Source: Marsupella aquatica (lineage: Eukaryota > Marchantiophyta). From it: DNA of 64,000 nucleotides. This document shows, one piece after another, positions 9,258 to 20,454 of this stretch (position 1 is the first letter of the stretch; each line of letters starts with the position of its first letter). Position numbers and translations under genes: made by a program. A model generated the notes under the pieces. It saw only the letters and a program-made list of their open reading frames with translations. It did not search any database and was not told the origin of the DNA. The DNA is taken from contig OZ316899.1 of assembly GCA_973895155.1 (NCBI GenBank), positions 15,686,001-15,750,000 on the forward strand. Direction: 5' to 3'.

Positions 9258-11165
9258 CTAAGCTGTCTCCTCTGCTGCCTCCTGACATGCCTCCTCCAGC
9301 TGTTGGGCGTCGCTCGTCAGTTTACCCGCCAGCTGGTCCTGCTTCTCGGCCTCGGTTTGGAGCCGCGCCACCTCGGCCTGCAGCGTGGCTATCTCCGCCG
9401 TGTCCCGCTGGGCCCGTTCCTCGGCCTCCTCCAGGTCTTTCTGCCAGGTGACGGTTTGATTCTTCAAACTGTCAATCTGGTTCCGGAGTCGTGTAATCTC
9501 GGCCTCGTTCCCAGCTTTGGCCTGTTCGGCTAGGGCGGTAAGAGCGTGCGCCTTTGCTAACAACTCATCGGCGGCTGCAACCTTGGGTCGTAGTTGCAGA
9601 AGCTCAGCCTCTTGAGCCGCAACTTTGTTCTTTAGGTACACGGACTCCACCCGGTACCGCTCTATCCTCTGAAGGGCCTCTGACTGGGCCTGACCTACCT
9701 TTACTGCGGCAACCAACTCCTGATTGAAGAAACAGGCTACCTTCCGGGCCATGAACTCCCCGGTATCCCGGGCAATTTGATGAGAGAAATCTCCCAGAAG
9801 CCCGTTCAGAAATGTACCCGGTACGAAGAGTTCCGGGTGGTCCAGGTTGTGCCTGTCCGGAGTTGGGCACGGGCAGACGTCAACACGCGCGGGGGGCGGG
9901 GCAGTGACGTCCAGCCCTGGGGACGTAACGTTGGAAGGGGCTGGAGTGTCCTCCTGCAGCAATGTCCGGTTCTCCAGAATAGCCACCGGTGGGTCTTTGG
10001 GAGACCCGGGCTCGGGTAAGACCTCCGCCGTACTGACTTCTATACTTAGCTCGGCTTGTTGGGTTGCATCAACGGTTGCGACAACCGACCCATCCGGTAC
10101 CTCCTCGGTTACGACTACAGCTACTTGTGGAGGTGGGGTGGGTGAAGCTGGCGTGTCCGCTGGACTTCGGGCCTCGGGTTGGGGCCGTCTCTCCAAGGCC
10201 GGGAAAACCCACCTAGCTGGGACCAGCTTTGTAACGTTGACACGGGGAAGGGTTCGTCAATCAAACCGGGCGTACCACTCAAGAATGATCTCGATGTGGC
10301 TAGCGAAATATGCCTTCCCGCCAATGTACAGCGTCTTTCTTCGCCGCTCCATCTCTTCATGGAATTTCTTAGCAAAGTACGACGCCCACTTCCTAGGTCG
10401 ATAGTTCTCGACCTGGATAACTTGGGCGGCGGAGATCTCCCCCTGGGGTTCCATCATGTGGAGGGCGTACCTCTGGAACTCCAGTCGCTCAGCTATCTCG
10501 GGGATGAGGCAGGTCTTCATCACGAACCCGTTGTCCACTGCTCCCTCTGAGGGAAAACTTGAAGATTGGTACTTGGCTCCCTTGCCCCCGGGAGCCCGTG
10601 ATTCGACTCGATGGTCACCTTCGGGTAACCCAAAGATCATCCTGAGCCGTTCTTCCGTGAGGGACATACTCCTTCCCCGCAGCCGAGTATGTTGACGCAC
10701 GTCGTCATAATTCCTAACGAACTCCGTCATGTCCTCCCCGTAGTACTTGCAAGTGTTCCAGGGGAGGGAGGCGAGGTGCTCGAATCCCTGAGTCTTCAGG
10801 TACACCGCATGCTTGGGATGGAGGATGTTTTTGTGAACGTTTTCCCCCATGCGGTGCATCGTCACCTTGGCTACGGCTACCGTGGCCAACGGTAATCCGG
10901 ATGCAGTGGTGGATTCCTTCCTCTTCTTCCCCCGTGACTGGCTCGGGGAAGGTGACACTTCCCCATCCTCCCGATCGGGCCTGGGTAGTGCCACTGCCAT
11001 TAGTAACGGGCCCGGGGCGGCCATGGTCACCATGTTGTCTGCCGGGGCCGCTCCTGGGGTCAGAGCAGGGGGTGGGGACGATATAGTGTCGGCCCCCTGA
11101 GCGCTTGTTCCTCTGGGCCGCCTGGTCAAGGGTGGGGTAGCCTCGTCGTCATCGCTAAGATCCAC
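9258..11165 (-). pseudogene. Plant-mobile-domain-like protein with C-terminal coiled coil, one in-frame stop
   Basis: The upstream half (11165-10257) has a Pro/Ser-rich, partly basic N-terminus. A globular region follows with the features MHRMGENVHKN, FEHLASLPWN and LRMIFGLPEG; the GLPEG block after a SLTEERL helix resembles plant mobile domain proteins. A TGA at 10257-10259 interrupts the frame, which then stays open in the same phase through 9258. That second half is a 312-residue Ala/Glu-rich coiled coil. One in-frame stop in an otherwise open frame of 635 codons suggests a recently broken gene. Its position just 5' of a candidate LTR on the same strand, together with the coiled coil, suggests another additional ORF of a Ty3/gypsy element. 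Remnants of the same domain occur at 41585-42190 and 56436-56640. The biochemical role is unknown. Confidence 0.55.
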
Positions 11166-11383
11166 GGCGTTGATGACGGAGCGTACTTGTGCTGGCTGGG
11201 CGATTGGTGGTGGGGTTTGGCTAGGTAGATAGGAACTGCGTCCAGAATCGAATGGCCGAGCTGGAGAGGATCGTGTGCGACATTCAAAGGAGATAGTAGT
11301 GGCGACTTAGAGCGAACGAGAGAGCTGGGGTCGAAGCTGGCACGTGGACTGATGGACTGGTGCACTACAAAGGGTTGGCTCCC

Positions 11384-11391
11384 CTTTTATA
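11384..11391 (-). promoter_or_regulatory. Candidate TATA box upstream of the mobile-domain-like ORF
   Basis: The minus strand reads GGTATAAAAGGGG here, a strong TATA-type match about 220 bp upstream of the ATG at 11165. There is no other support for transcription. Confidence 0.35.
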
Positions 11392-11399
11392 CCTTGAGG

Positions 11400-13365
11400 G
11401 CTTGTCGATCCCCCGACGTCTCCTCGACGCCCATAGGCTGAACCGCTCACGCTTGTGGTGTACCGGCCACTCCGCCGGTCTGAGTCAGCGTGTGTCAATG
11501 GACGCTTCTTAAGTACGTTATATGGACCCGAGGGAGGGGCCCCTCCACGCTCGTAACCCGGGTGTGCGAATAGCAACCCGCCGCCAGTCCGAACCTGAAT
11601 TCCCCCTTATTGCCTAATAATGTCCTACCCATAATGATTACCTAAATACTGTCGTTATGCTAATAATAGCGGCCTAAGACACTCCTAAGCACGTGCTAAG
11701 CGCAGTTAGACCGAATCACTCATTAACCGCCGTACTGGTGGCGTCACAAAAACTACTACTTCTTCTATGTCTTCTGCACCTGTTGTTGTTGTACCGTGAT
11801 CCAAAGCAGGATCTGGGCAGCCACTGAGTCCTCCCGAAGCCTCTCACCGTGATCCAATCCACCCTCCACTTTCAACCCGAGCTAGGTAAAAGGATCAACA
11901 AAACAATGCCAATACCCGATTCAAGGTCAGACCTTTTATCACACATGCAAACACCAAAAAACCCAGCTGAACTGGAAAAAAAAATCCCGGGGTCCTCACT
12001 TCTTTTCTTCCGACCCATCACGCGCGAATATGTATAGGGTTTTTTATTGGGTTTAGTGAAATACTTTTAAATTTTTGTTGAAGAACATTAGGGTTATTTA
12101 AATCCAATTTTGAGAATTATAAAAATCATAGGGTTTTTTAAAATCAAATATGGGAATATTCTTGGAATATTCCATTAAGTTAGGGGTAAAAATATTCATT
12201 AAAAAAACTTTCTTGACTTAACTTTTAGGGTGTTTATTCCCCCAAATTTTTGAGCGTGATATGGGACACCCCTTGGATTGAGGCCCCTGAGAAAAAAATG
12301 AGGAAACGGCACTGGTCAAACTTCTCACAGAGCACTGGCTTTGGCCTCTGATGGAGACCACCACATGGGTTACAGCCGCCTGCCCTACCCTGCCCCGCCC
12401 CGCTGTTGTTGCTTGGATCATTTTCTTGCTACCGCTGTATCCTAAACATGAGCTCCAATAGGCACACTTTGCCAGTTTCCATCCGTGCAGCTAAGAGCTG
12501 AAAAGAGAGAACGGGCATTCGAGTAGATCCACGTTCAAGCTTGTCGAAGGAGGAGTGCAAGGAGCAAAGAGAGGCTCGGATTTGAGATGATAGGGCTCCC
12601 GGACAGGCTAAAATATTTGACTATAGAAAACCAATTGAATCTATCAAAGCTCCTAGTGAATCAATTGAATTTCCTCCTGTCCACATTGACAAATAACGGA
12701 AATAAGTGCCTCATTTCATTGCAATGTCCCACTAAATTTGACAGCATAACCGCATCAGCAGGAGGTGGAGAGTAGATTGGCAGGGCTGAATCAAGAATGA
12801 ACTCCAAACTTAAATAGCTAAGTTCAGTTCGAGCAATTGAGATCTACCGAAAAGAGATCTTTGTAGTACTACATGTGTCTCTGGTGGACGCGATTGAAAA
12901 CATTGTTGTATGAATTGGAAAGCTCATCACCATGGCCACAAAGGTACACAACTTCATCAGTTATCAGTCACTGATATCAGTCTGTGCCCGAAACTCAGTG
13001 ACGCCGCCGACATGGACTTAATTCACACCCACAGTCAAACCCTATGTCGTCGTCCACTCCGACATTGTTTTGGTTCGGACAATTAGTAATGTCGGCTGCC
13101 TCTTTGACCATCTTGGTGCCCTTTCTAACCATCTTGGCGCCCTCTCTAAGATATCCTTGGAGTGTTGTTCCATCTCGGCTGAGCTTGCCAAGATGAAAAC
13201 ATACCCAGCAACATGTACAACATAGCATATCAAATAGGAGCCACATTAAGAACGTTTGGATGACACACTTTTTATTAAGCTTTGTACCAAACTTTACAAC
13301 GATGTTGTCTATCTCAATTTTCTGAACTAAATTCCACTAGGCTGTGTCTCCATCTTCCATCCTCT
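11400..13365. other. Non-coding stretch, no gene recognised
   Basis: The first 600 bp is mixed-composition flank. From about 11980 to 12260 the DNA is AT-rich with A and T runs and GGGTTT-type motifs. Short open frames here have no recognisable domains. The last 100 bases adjoin the Ulp1 remnant's stop codon. Confidence 0.5.
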
Positions 13366-14167
13366 CTACAGGGTAATTGTTTGGCAGACAAGGTCCACAA
13401 CAATCTTTTGCCACATGATGTCTATAAGTGCAGGGTCAAAGTTCAGTACGCCGCCTCCAGAAATACGCTCCATGTAGATAATGATATATACACCACAATT
13501 GTAATCATCCCCTTGACCTGGAATGTTATCTCGGTAAATGCGTGGCCATTCTAATGGACATAACAAGGTACGACCCCGCAAGATGGAGAGGTCCGAAAGA
13601 AACTGAGCTACTTTGAACACTTCTGTGCCATCCTGTGCTTCGGGCACAAGCGGATCAAGTAAATGCAGTTGCCGCAAGGCAGTATCAACCACAACTAGTA
13701 CCCAGTGTTTTGGCCGGTAGACGGGGATTAAAATGTACTCGTGCTCCCACATTTGAATGGCCCGCCAATATGCCAACGCTGCGTTGAAGTTATATTCTGG
13801 AGTTGTCATCACTTGGTAAAAATGTGTTGGCAAAACATGGCCTTGGGTTTATGAAGGGTTTGTGCTCTTCGTTCCAATAAAGCAATGTAAGCATTGATGA
13901 CGTCGCAAGTGATCCATTTTTTTGGCCTCAAGCATTTTAATGTGCCCTCGTCAAGTGCACGTCCTCGATTGTCACTATGACCTCTTTTTGGTCCGCCTTG
14001 GGGTCCAATGCCTTCTTCACTATCGCCAAAAATTTGGATGGTTGCTGTTGTGCGGGCACTCCTTTGTTTGCAAGCCCCACCTCTTTCACTCTTGCCCGGG
14101 GAGTCAGCCCCTCATTCACTAGTTGCTCAGGTCTCTCCTGAGCTACAATGAAGGTAAATTCATTCAA
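13366..14167 (-). pseudogene. Ulp1/SENP-type (C48) cysteine protease domain, broken copy
   Basis: Residues from 13833 down give the C-terminal protease fold with the full catalytic set in order: His in RPKHWVLVVVD, Asp in LHLLDP, Gln in PGQGDDYNC and Cys in NCGVYI. Upstream, in another frame across an A7 run near 13917, the sequence reads KWITCDVINAYIALLERR. It matches KWITSEVINTYFGLIKAM of the intact paralogue at 43055-44629, so at least one frameshift separates the parts. C48 proteases remove SUMO or related ubiquitin-like proteins, and Ulp1 domains are commonly carried by plant Mutator-like elements. A methyltransferase-like segment lies upstream on the same strand (15587-16475), as in the 43-49 kb gene, so these are probably parts of one broken gene. 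Confidence 0.8.
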
Positions 14168-14571
14168 ACATTACTCTTTGGAACTGGAGCTTGATAATCT
14201 TATACTTACATGGTGAGTTTGGAGACTGTCACTTCCTACCGAGCTACTCTCATCCGATTGACCTTCTTTTGCCCTATCATCGACAAATTTGAGAGTTTTC
14301 CTTTTTCTCTCTTTTACACAGCGAGGCACTATTTCTTCATGATGGGTATCAGCAGCGTAGCATGGAAGGGTTAACTTCTCCGGCGAGAAATATGCCGAAG
14401 CTTCCTCCCACGCGAGCTTGACAAGCCGTCTGTCCTAGCTGTCCCATTCCGCTATAGCTGACTCGGTAGTCCTGTCGGGAACTGCTACTAAGTTATACTT
14501 AAATCCAATCAAATAATGTATTGCGCCCAAAATAGACGTAAACAAGAAGGCATCTGTCGGGGAAGGTAGTC

Positions 14572-15395
14572 GACATGGATCGACGGATCTCGGAGAGGCC
14601 AGCCGAGATCACTCTTCCTGAGACGGATCTCGGAGAGGCCAGCCAAGATGACTATTCCTGAGACGGATCTCAGAGAGGCCAGCCGAGATTGACTATTCCT
14701 GAGACAGATCTTGGAGACGCCAGCCGAGATGACTTCCTAAGATGGATCTCGGAGAGGCTAGCCAAGATGACTGTTCCTGAGACGGATCTCAAAGAGGCCA
14801 GCCGAGATTGACTCATCCTGAGACGGATCTCGGAGAGGCCAGCCGAGATCACTCTGCCTGAGACGGATCTCAAAGAGGCCAGCCGAGATTGACTCTTCCT
14901 GAGATGGATCTCAGAGAGGCCAGCCGAGATTGACTCTTCCTAAGACGGATCTTGGAGAGGCCAGCCAAGATCACTCTTCCTGAGACGGATCTCGGAGAGG
15001 CCAGCCAAGATGACTATTCCTGAGACGGATCTCAGAGAGGCCAGCCGAGATTGACTCTTCTTGAGACGGATCTTGGATAGGCCAGCCAAGATCACTCTTC
15101 CTGAGACGGATCTTGGAGAGGCCAACCGAGATGACTATTCCTGAGATGGATCTCAAAGAGGCCAGCCAAGATTGACTCTTCCTGAGACGGATCTTGGATA
15201 GGCCAGCCAAGATCACTCTTCTTGAGACGGATCTCGGAGAGGCCAGCCGAGATGACTATTCCTGAGACGGATCTCAGAGAGGCCAGCCGAGATTAACTCT
15301 TCCTGAGACGGATCTTGGAGAGGCCAGCCGAGATCACTCTTCCTCAGACGGATCTTGGAGAGGCCCGCCAAGATCACTCTTCCTGAGTTGCATGT
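14572..15395. repeat. Minisatellite, about 20 copies of a 40-41 bp unit with hairpin-forming core
   Basis: The unit runs from GAGACGGATC to CACTCTTCCT. Inside each is an inverted repeat, ATCTCGG, a 9-base loop, then CCGAGAT. Some copies carry the matched variant ATCTTGG with CCAAGAT, so pairing is kept, while others have G-T type or other mismatches. Clear copies start every 40-41 bp from about 14572, with degenerate copies to about 15500. The array lies between the methyltransferase-like and Ulp1 segments, possibly in a former intron. Confidence 0.9.
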
Positions 15396-15586
15396 AGAGG
15401 AATGAATCTTGGTGAGGCCCGCCAACATGCATCTCAAGTTAGGACTTGCCCTCGCTTGTAGAGGAGGCCAGACACTATGAATGTCAACGAGGTCAGCCGA
15501 CATGCATACATATCGGCGAGGCCGCTGACTTGTATCCCTCTATTGTCAACCATTGCGACGAGCAAGCAAATATGAAATGAACAACG

Positions 15587-16475
15587 TCAAACGCCAGAAA
15601 ACTTACATGTTGTTGGGAGTACTGCTGGCTTTTTCTTCTTGCACTTTTCTAGATTGGCTTTTGAACGGACCACCTCTTCCTCCTCCGGGGAGATCACTCC
15701 AACCAGTTGTGCCAGTTGGTCTTGCGCACAAGTTCCGAAGTGAGGATAGGATTCAGTCCCAAACACCATCCGCCCGCAATTTTCACCCGCCTTGAATATT
15801 GCCCCAAACTGTGCGTTGAAAGTGAGGATAGTTGCCCCATGGTGTGTTGTATATTTGATGATACATTGGAGCGTTGCTGGTGACAATGTGCCCGCAAAAG
15901 GATCGTTAACCTGATTCTTCTTGGAGATGTATAGTTCGTTAGCCCATTCCTACTCTTCATATCGAGCTCTGCACTAATTGGTGCCACATCGTCCTTTGGG
16001 CATATCTCCACAGCAGATTGAAACCCCCACAGGTCTAGCTTGAGATATTTGCTCTGGATCGGCCAAACATATTCAGAGGTCAGACTTCCTCAGTTTAGGA
16101 TAGTAAGTATTGGAATAAAAAATAAATGAAGAAGTAGTAATTGATGGGACTTACTCGCTTCCCAGTCCTACCATCGTAGGTGGGTGTGTCATTCCAGATA
16201 AAGAACCTTTCTTTCAACCCCCAGTTGGTATTCTCGTAAACTAATGCATCATAAATGCAAGTTGAGTGCCAAAGCAAACCACTGTGCATGATGGCAAACA
16301 GTCCTTCGGAATCAAGGACATCTCGAGCAAACTCCTGAACCTGGTTCAAGTCGTCCTCCCGGAACGAATTCCACAACGGGGTGGACTTACCCTCGACCAT
16401 ACGCGTGTCCGTTCCCATATGTATCAGAATTAAATCTGCACCAGTCTTGACTTGCTTCCCCCTTTTCTCTAGGCA
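15587..16475 (-). pseudogene. Divergent DNA N4/N6-methyltransferase-like segment, upstream of Ulp1
   Basis: Two coding pieces read on the minus strand. The upstream piece (about 16475-16095) contains GADLILIHMGTDTR at the place where a beta-type N4/N6-methyltransferase has its DPPY box, followed by a helix and LFAIMHSGLL. The downstream piece (15886-15587) has a motif-I-like stretch, ATILTFNAQFGAIFKAG, then GRMVFGTES, matching the order motif IV then motif I of that class. The H-x-G pattern after the hydrophobic strand is shared with the segments at 24117-25787 and 47014-48194. The canonical DPPY is absent, so catalytic activity is doubtful. Frames change between pieces, and a splice or frameshift is required. 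The family call is from motif order only and is moderately uncertain. Confidence 0.45.
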
Positions 16476-16544
16476 TTTTGACGCAAACCTTCTCGCAATA
16501 GCTTGTATTAATGAGTGTGTGTATTGTCAAACTGAATATTGACA

Positions 16545-17935
16545 CACAATGAGCCACGAGGAACAATGCAAGGGTAAGGGGACCCTATAATAAACCCTAA
16601 ACGACGGGGAGGGAGGGATGCGAGGGGAGTACGGGAAGAAGGCCTAAGTGCTATCCGGGCTCCCAAAGCAGTGACGTTTGAAGAATGGTGCGGGGATTGA
16701 TTTACTTTGTATTTTCATGGCACGACTGTCTTTTTTGGGCATCCGGGGCGAGAAAAACACAAAACTAGGGTAAACCCTAAACCGTAAATGGTAAACCCTG
16801 AACCATAAACGGTAAACCCCAAATCGTAAACCTGAGTTGGCATTTGGAGGATGACAGGATTGTAGTTGATCCCTTGGTGTATAGGGGGTCGTGGGAGGGA
16901 GCCACAAGGAACAACACAAGGGTAAGGGAACCCTATAATAAACCCTAAATGATGGGGAGGGAGGGATGCGAGGGGAGTACGGGAAGAAGGCCTAAGTGCT
17001 ATCCGGGCTCCCAAAGCAGTGACGTTTGAAGAATGGTGCGGGGATTGATTTACTTTGTATTTCATGGCACGACTGTCTTTTTTGGGCATCCGGGGCGAGA
17101 AAAACACAAAACTAGGGTAAACCCTAAACCGTAAATGGTAAACCCTGAACCGTAAACGGTAAACCCCAAACCGTAAATGGTAAACCCCAAACCGTAAACG
17201 TGAGTTGGCATTTGGAGGATGACAGGATTGTAGTTGATCCCTTGGTGTATAGGGGGTCGTGGGAGGGAGCCACAAGGAACAACACAAGGGTAAGGGAACC
17301 CTATAATAAACCCTAAACGACGGGGAGGGAGGGATCCGAGGGGAGTACGGGAAGAAGGCCTTAGTGCTATCCGGGCTCCCTAAGCAGTGACGTTTGAAGA
17401 ATGGTGCGGGGATTGATTTACTTTGTATTTTCATGGCACGACTGTCTTTTTCGGGCGTTCGGGGCGAGAAAAACACAAAACTAGGGTAAACCCTAAACCG
17501 TAAATGGTAAACCCTGAACCATAAACGGTAAACCCCAAATCGTAAACGTGAGTTGGCATTTGGAGGATGACAGGATTGTAGTTGATCCCTTGGTGTATAG
17601 GGGGCCGTGGGAGGGAGCCACGAGGAACAACGCAAGGGTAAGGGAACCCTAAAATATACCTAAATGACGGGGAGGGAGGATGGACAGAGTTGATGCGAGG
17701 GGAGTATTGGAAGAAGGCCGCAGTGCTATCCGGGCACTCAAAGCAGTGACTTTTGAAGAATGGCGCGGGGATCGACTTGCTTTGTAATGTTGGTTCCTTT
17801 GTATTTTCATGGCAAGACGGTCTTTTTCGGGCATTCGTGGGAAAAAGACCACGAAAAAGACCGCAAAGACCGGGCATTGCGATTGCTGGGCTGCACGAAA
17901 ATGTATATAGTCATAAGTTTCTCCCATGCACATGA
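16545..17935. repeat. Satellite array A, four units of about 350-370 bp with telomere-like motifs
   Basis: The landmark AAGAATGGTG (AAGAATGGCG in the fourth unit) recurs at 16681, 17029, 17397 and 17756. Each unit carries GAGGGGAGTACGGGAAG, then a run of plant-telomere-like CCCTAAA and variant GTAAACGGTAAACCC blocks. Open frames across the array are repeats of each other and not genes. The fourth unit is diverged at its 3' end. Confidence 0.9.
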
Positions 17936-17989
17936 TGGCCATAGAGTTACGGTCTAGAGGCTTCATTCTAGACCTAGGCTCTTAAAAGT

Positions 17990-19130
17990 AGACCTCAGTT
18001 GGTGCTTTTATAAAAATATTTCTATTTATATTAAAAATTGATCTCAATGGCCCCACCATATTATATGTGCATAAGTAGGATGTGGGATAGAAAAACTGAA
18101 AGCGGGATGTGCATAGAAAACAGTATTATGGTATGTTATGTATGATTATTAAAATGATGATATGCATGATAATTTTTTATCATTTCATTAACCTTCAAAA
18201 CATGTGAATAAGGAATATGTTTTGGTGACATTTTTATTGTCCTCCCCGCTATTCACGTTCAAAGAATGGGTAGTTGGGGCTAGTAATAATAATCAGCCGC
18301 TTCAAAACACAATATGTTTTTTTCTCCACAGAAATTTGAGACGGGAGGTACTGTAGCGGCCACCACATCTTAGAGTCCAAAAATTCTATTTTAGTTATAT
18401 TAGTTAAATGACAAACTTTATTCCCAATTTCTCAATTTAGTTGTAAAATGAATATAATTATTTTGATCTTGGACCGATGCAATCAGGATAGAGGGCAGCT
18501 TGGGCAGACATTTATTTCTGATGGTATTTATGGGTATGACTGTGTTAAAAACACCAACCGTAAATTTGAAACTAGCTTATTTTTTTATCAATTAGTAAAG
18601 GGACATTCTAGGGAATATAGGTATTTTGATTCTGGAATGCATCTTTCTTATAAAGCGCCAACTACAAGCTACAGTTGGGGCCAAGAGTGAAGCCTCTAGA
18701 CAGCAACTCCATAGTCATCATGTGGACCGGAAAACTCAAGACCATGATGTATGTCAAATGATAAGCATGTATGCTTTTTGTCATGATTTATATTTACATT
18801 AAAAAATGGGCTTTATGGCCACCATAACATATGTGCACTTAGGAAGAGGGATGTGCATAGAAAAGAGTATGGTATCAATGTTATATATGATTATTAAAAG
18901 TAGACCAATTACCCGTTCAAGCTTGAACGTAAACAGATTTAAAGAAGTAAATGTTGCACAATAATGTTTCTAGGCTATTTCCGCCAATTTTGGTCACGTA
19001 CTTGTTTTTTCCCCCCATTTCAGTTTTATCTTTATTTGGAGTAATATCATTTTTGTTTGTACTGGGGTCACGGGCCTACGCTATTCACGTTCAAAGAACG
19101 GGCACTGTAGTTGGGGCTAGTGATAGTATG
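17990..19130. repeat. AT-rich segment containing a direct duplication
   Basis: The stretch 18003-18300 recurs in diverged form at about 18773-19130. Shared landmarks are GGATGTGCATAGAAAA, TATATGATTATTAAAA and GTAGTTGGGGCTAGT, about 770 bp apart. Inverted bits of TCTAGAGGCTTC flank the first copy (17952 and 18688). No coding signal is seen. It could be a small mobile element inserted in the satellite. Confidence 0.6.
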
Positions 19131-19329
19131 TTGTGCATCATTTGGCAGCTCCCTTTTCTTGTTTGGAAAATAATGTCACTATTTTGTTCACACTAAATGT
19201 AAGTGTGTTTTCTGGTTTATCCCTTCTGTTAGTTCCATCCAAAGACGACAACTGCAAAATGGTATTATACTTCTTGATAGTTATTGTTTGATTGATTGAT
19301 TTACGGCAACAACATTTGCAGGGCCCCGG

Positions 19330-20340
19330 GAGAGATGGAGCCACGGTGAACTAGGGTTGATTTGGGAGGCAGAGGACGGATACTAGCAGGGTGAATGGTG
19401 CACAGGTTTGATGCCATCAGGGCTCGCGGTGGGATTGCCACACTATGTGGGGTGTCGTGATCATGAGTTCACATTTTGAGAATGGCAGGATCAGAGTTCA
19501 TCCCTTTGTGTTTTGCATGGCCGTGGCAGGGAGCCACAACGAAGAAGGGAAGGGTTTAGGGAAAACCCCTTAACCTGTAAACACAAAACCCTAACTGCCA
19601 GGAGGGAAGGCTGAGTGGTGCCTTGGTTTGATACCAGATGAGATTGCTGCACTATGCGGAGTTCTGATCATGAGTTGACATTTCGAGAATGGCAGGATTG
19701 GAGTTATCCCTTTGTGTGTGCGAGGCCGGGGCAAGGAGCCATGACGAAGAAGGTAAGGGTTTAGGGAAAACCCCTAAACACGTAAACACAGAACCCTAAC
19801 CGCCGGGAAGGCTGAGGGGTGCCCTGGTTTTCTGCCATGAATGGAGTTTGAGGTAATTCCAGGTTCGGGCAACCCTAATAAACCCTAAACTCCGGGCGTG
19901 TGTGTGCTGGCCAGCCGCACAGGGAGAGGCTCTACGTGATCGATAGTCGTGCAGCGGGGAGTGGAAGAAGGCAAGGGTTTAAGGAAAACCCCTAAACATG
20001 TAAACACAAAACCCTAACCGCTGGGAGGGAAGGCTGAGGGGTGCCCTGGTTTTCTGCCATGAATGGAGTTTGAGGTAATTCCAGGTTCGGGCAACCCTAA
20101 TAAACCCTAAACTTTGGGCGGGTGTGCCCTGGCCAGCCACACAGGGAGAGGCTCTACGTCACAGTCGTGCAGCGGGGAGGTGGAAGAAGGCAAAGATGGG
20201 ACTAGTACAATAGTGGTTCTAGTATAGTTTTGTGGAGGGTGTTCGTGTTCTCTAAGGCAAGTGTTGTGCCCATGGAGTGAACGTGGGTTGAGGGTCTACG
20301 GTCACGCATCCTGGTTGCTGTAAAGCCAGGAATTAGGTAT
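19330..20340. repeat. Second telomere-like repeat family
   Basis: Units around 19530, 19740 and 19970 share AGGGTTTAGGGAAAACCCC, then GTAAACACA and CCCTAACC. Two longer copies also share GCCATGAATGGAGTTTGAGG and CAACCCTAATAAACCC. The sequence differs from the 355-bp satellite on either side. No gene is supported. Confidence 0.7.
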
Positions 20341-20454
20341 CGCAAAATTAGATGGTAGGGAAATGATTGAGTGTTATGGAATTGCCCAGAAAGAGGTGAA
20401 TCCCATGAGTGAAGTTCCAGGAGAGGCAGAGGTGAGGCAGTCCATAGTGGCCGC

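Noticed and set aside
14572-15395. CRISPR-like array
   Set aside because: Units are contiguous 40-41 bp repeats without unique spacers; this is a minisatellite.
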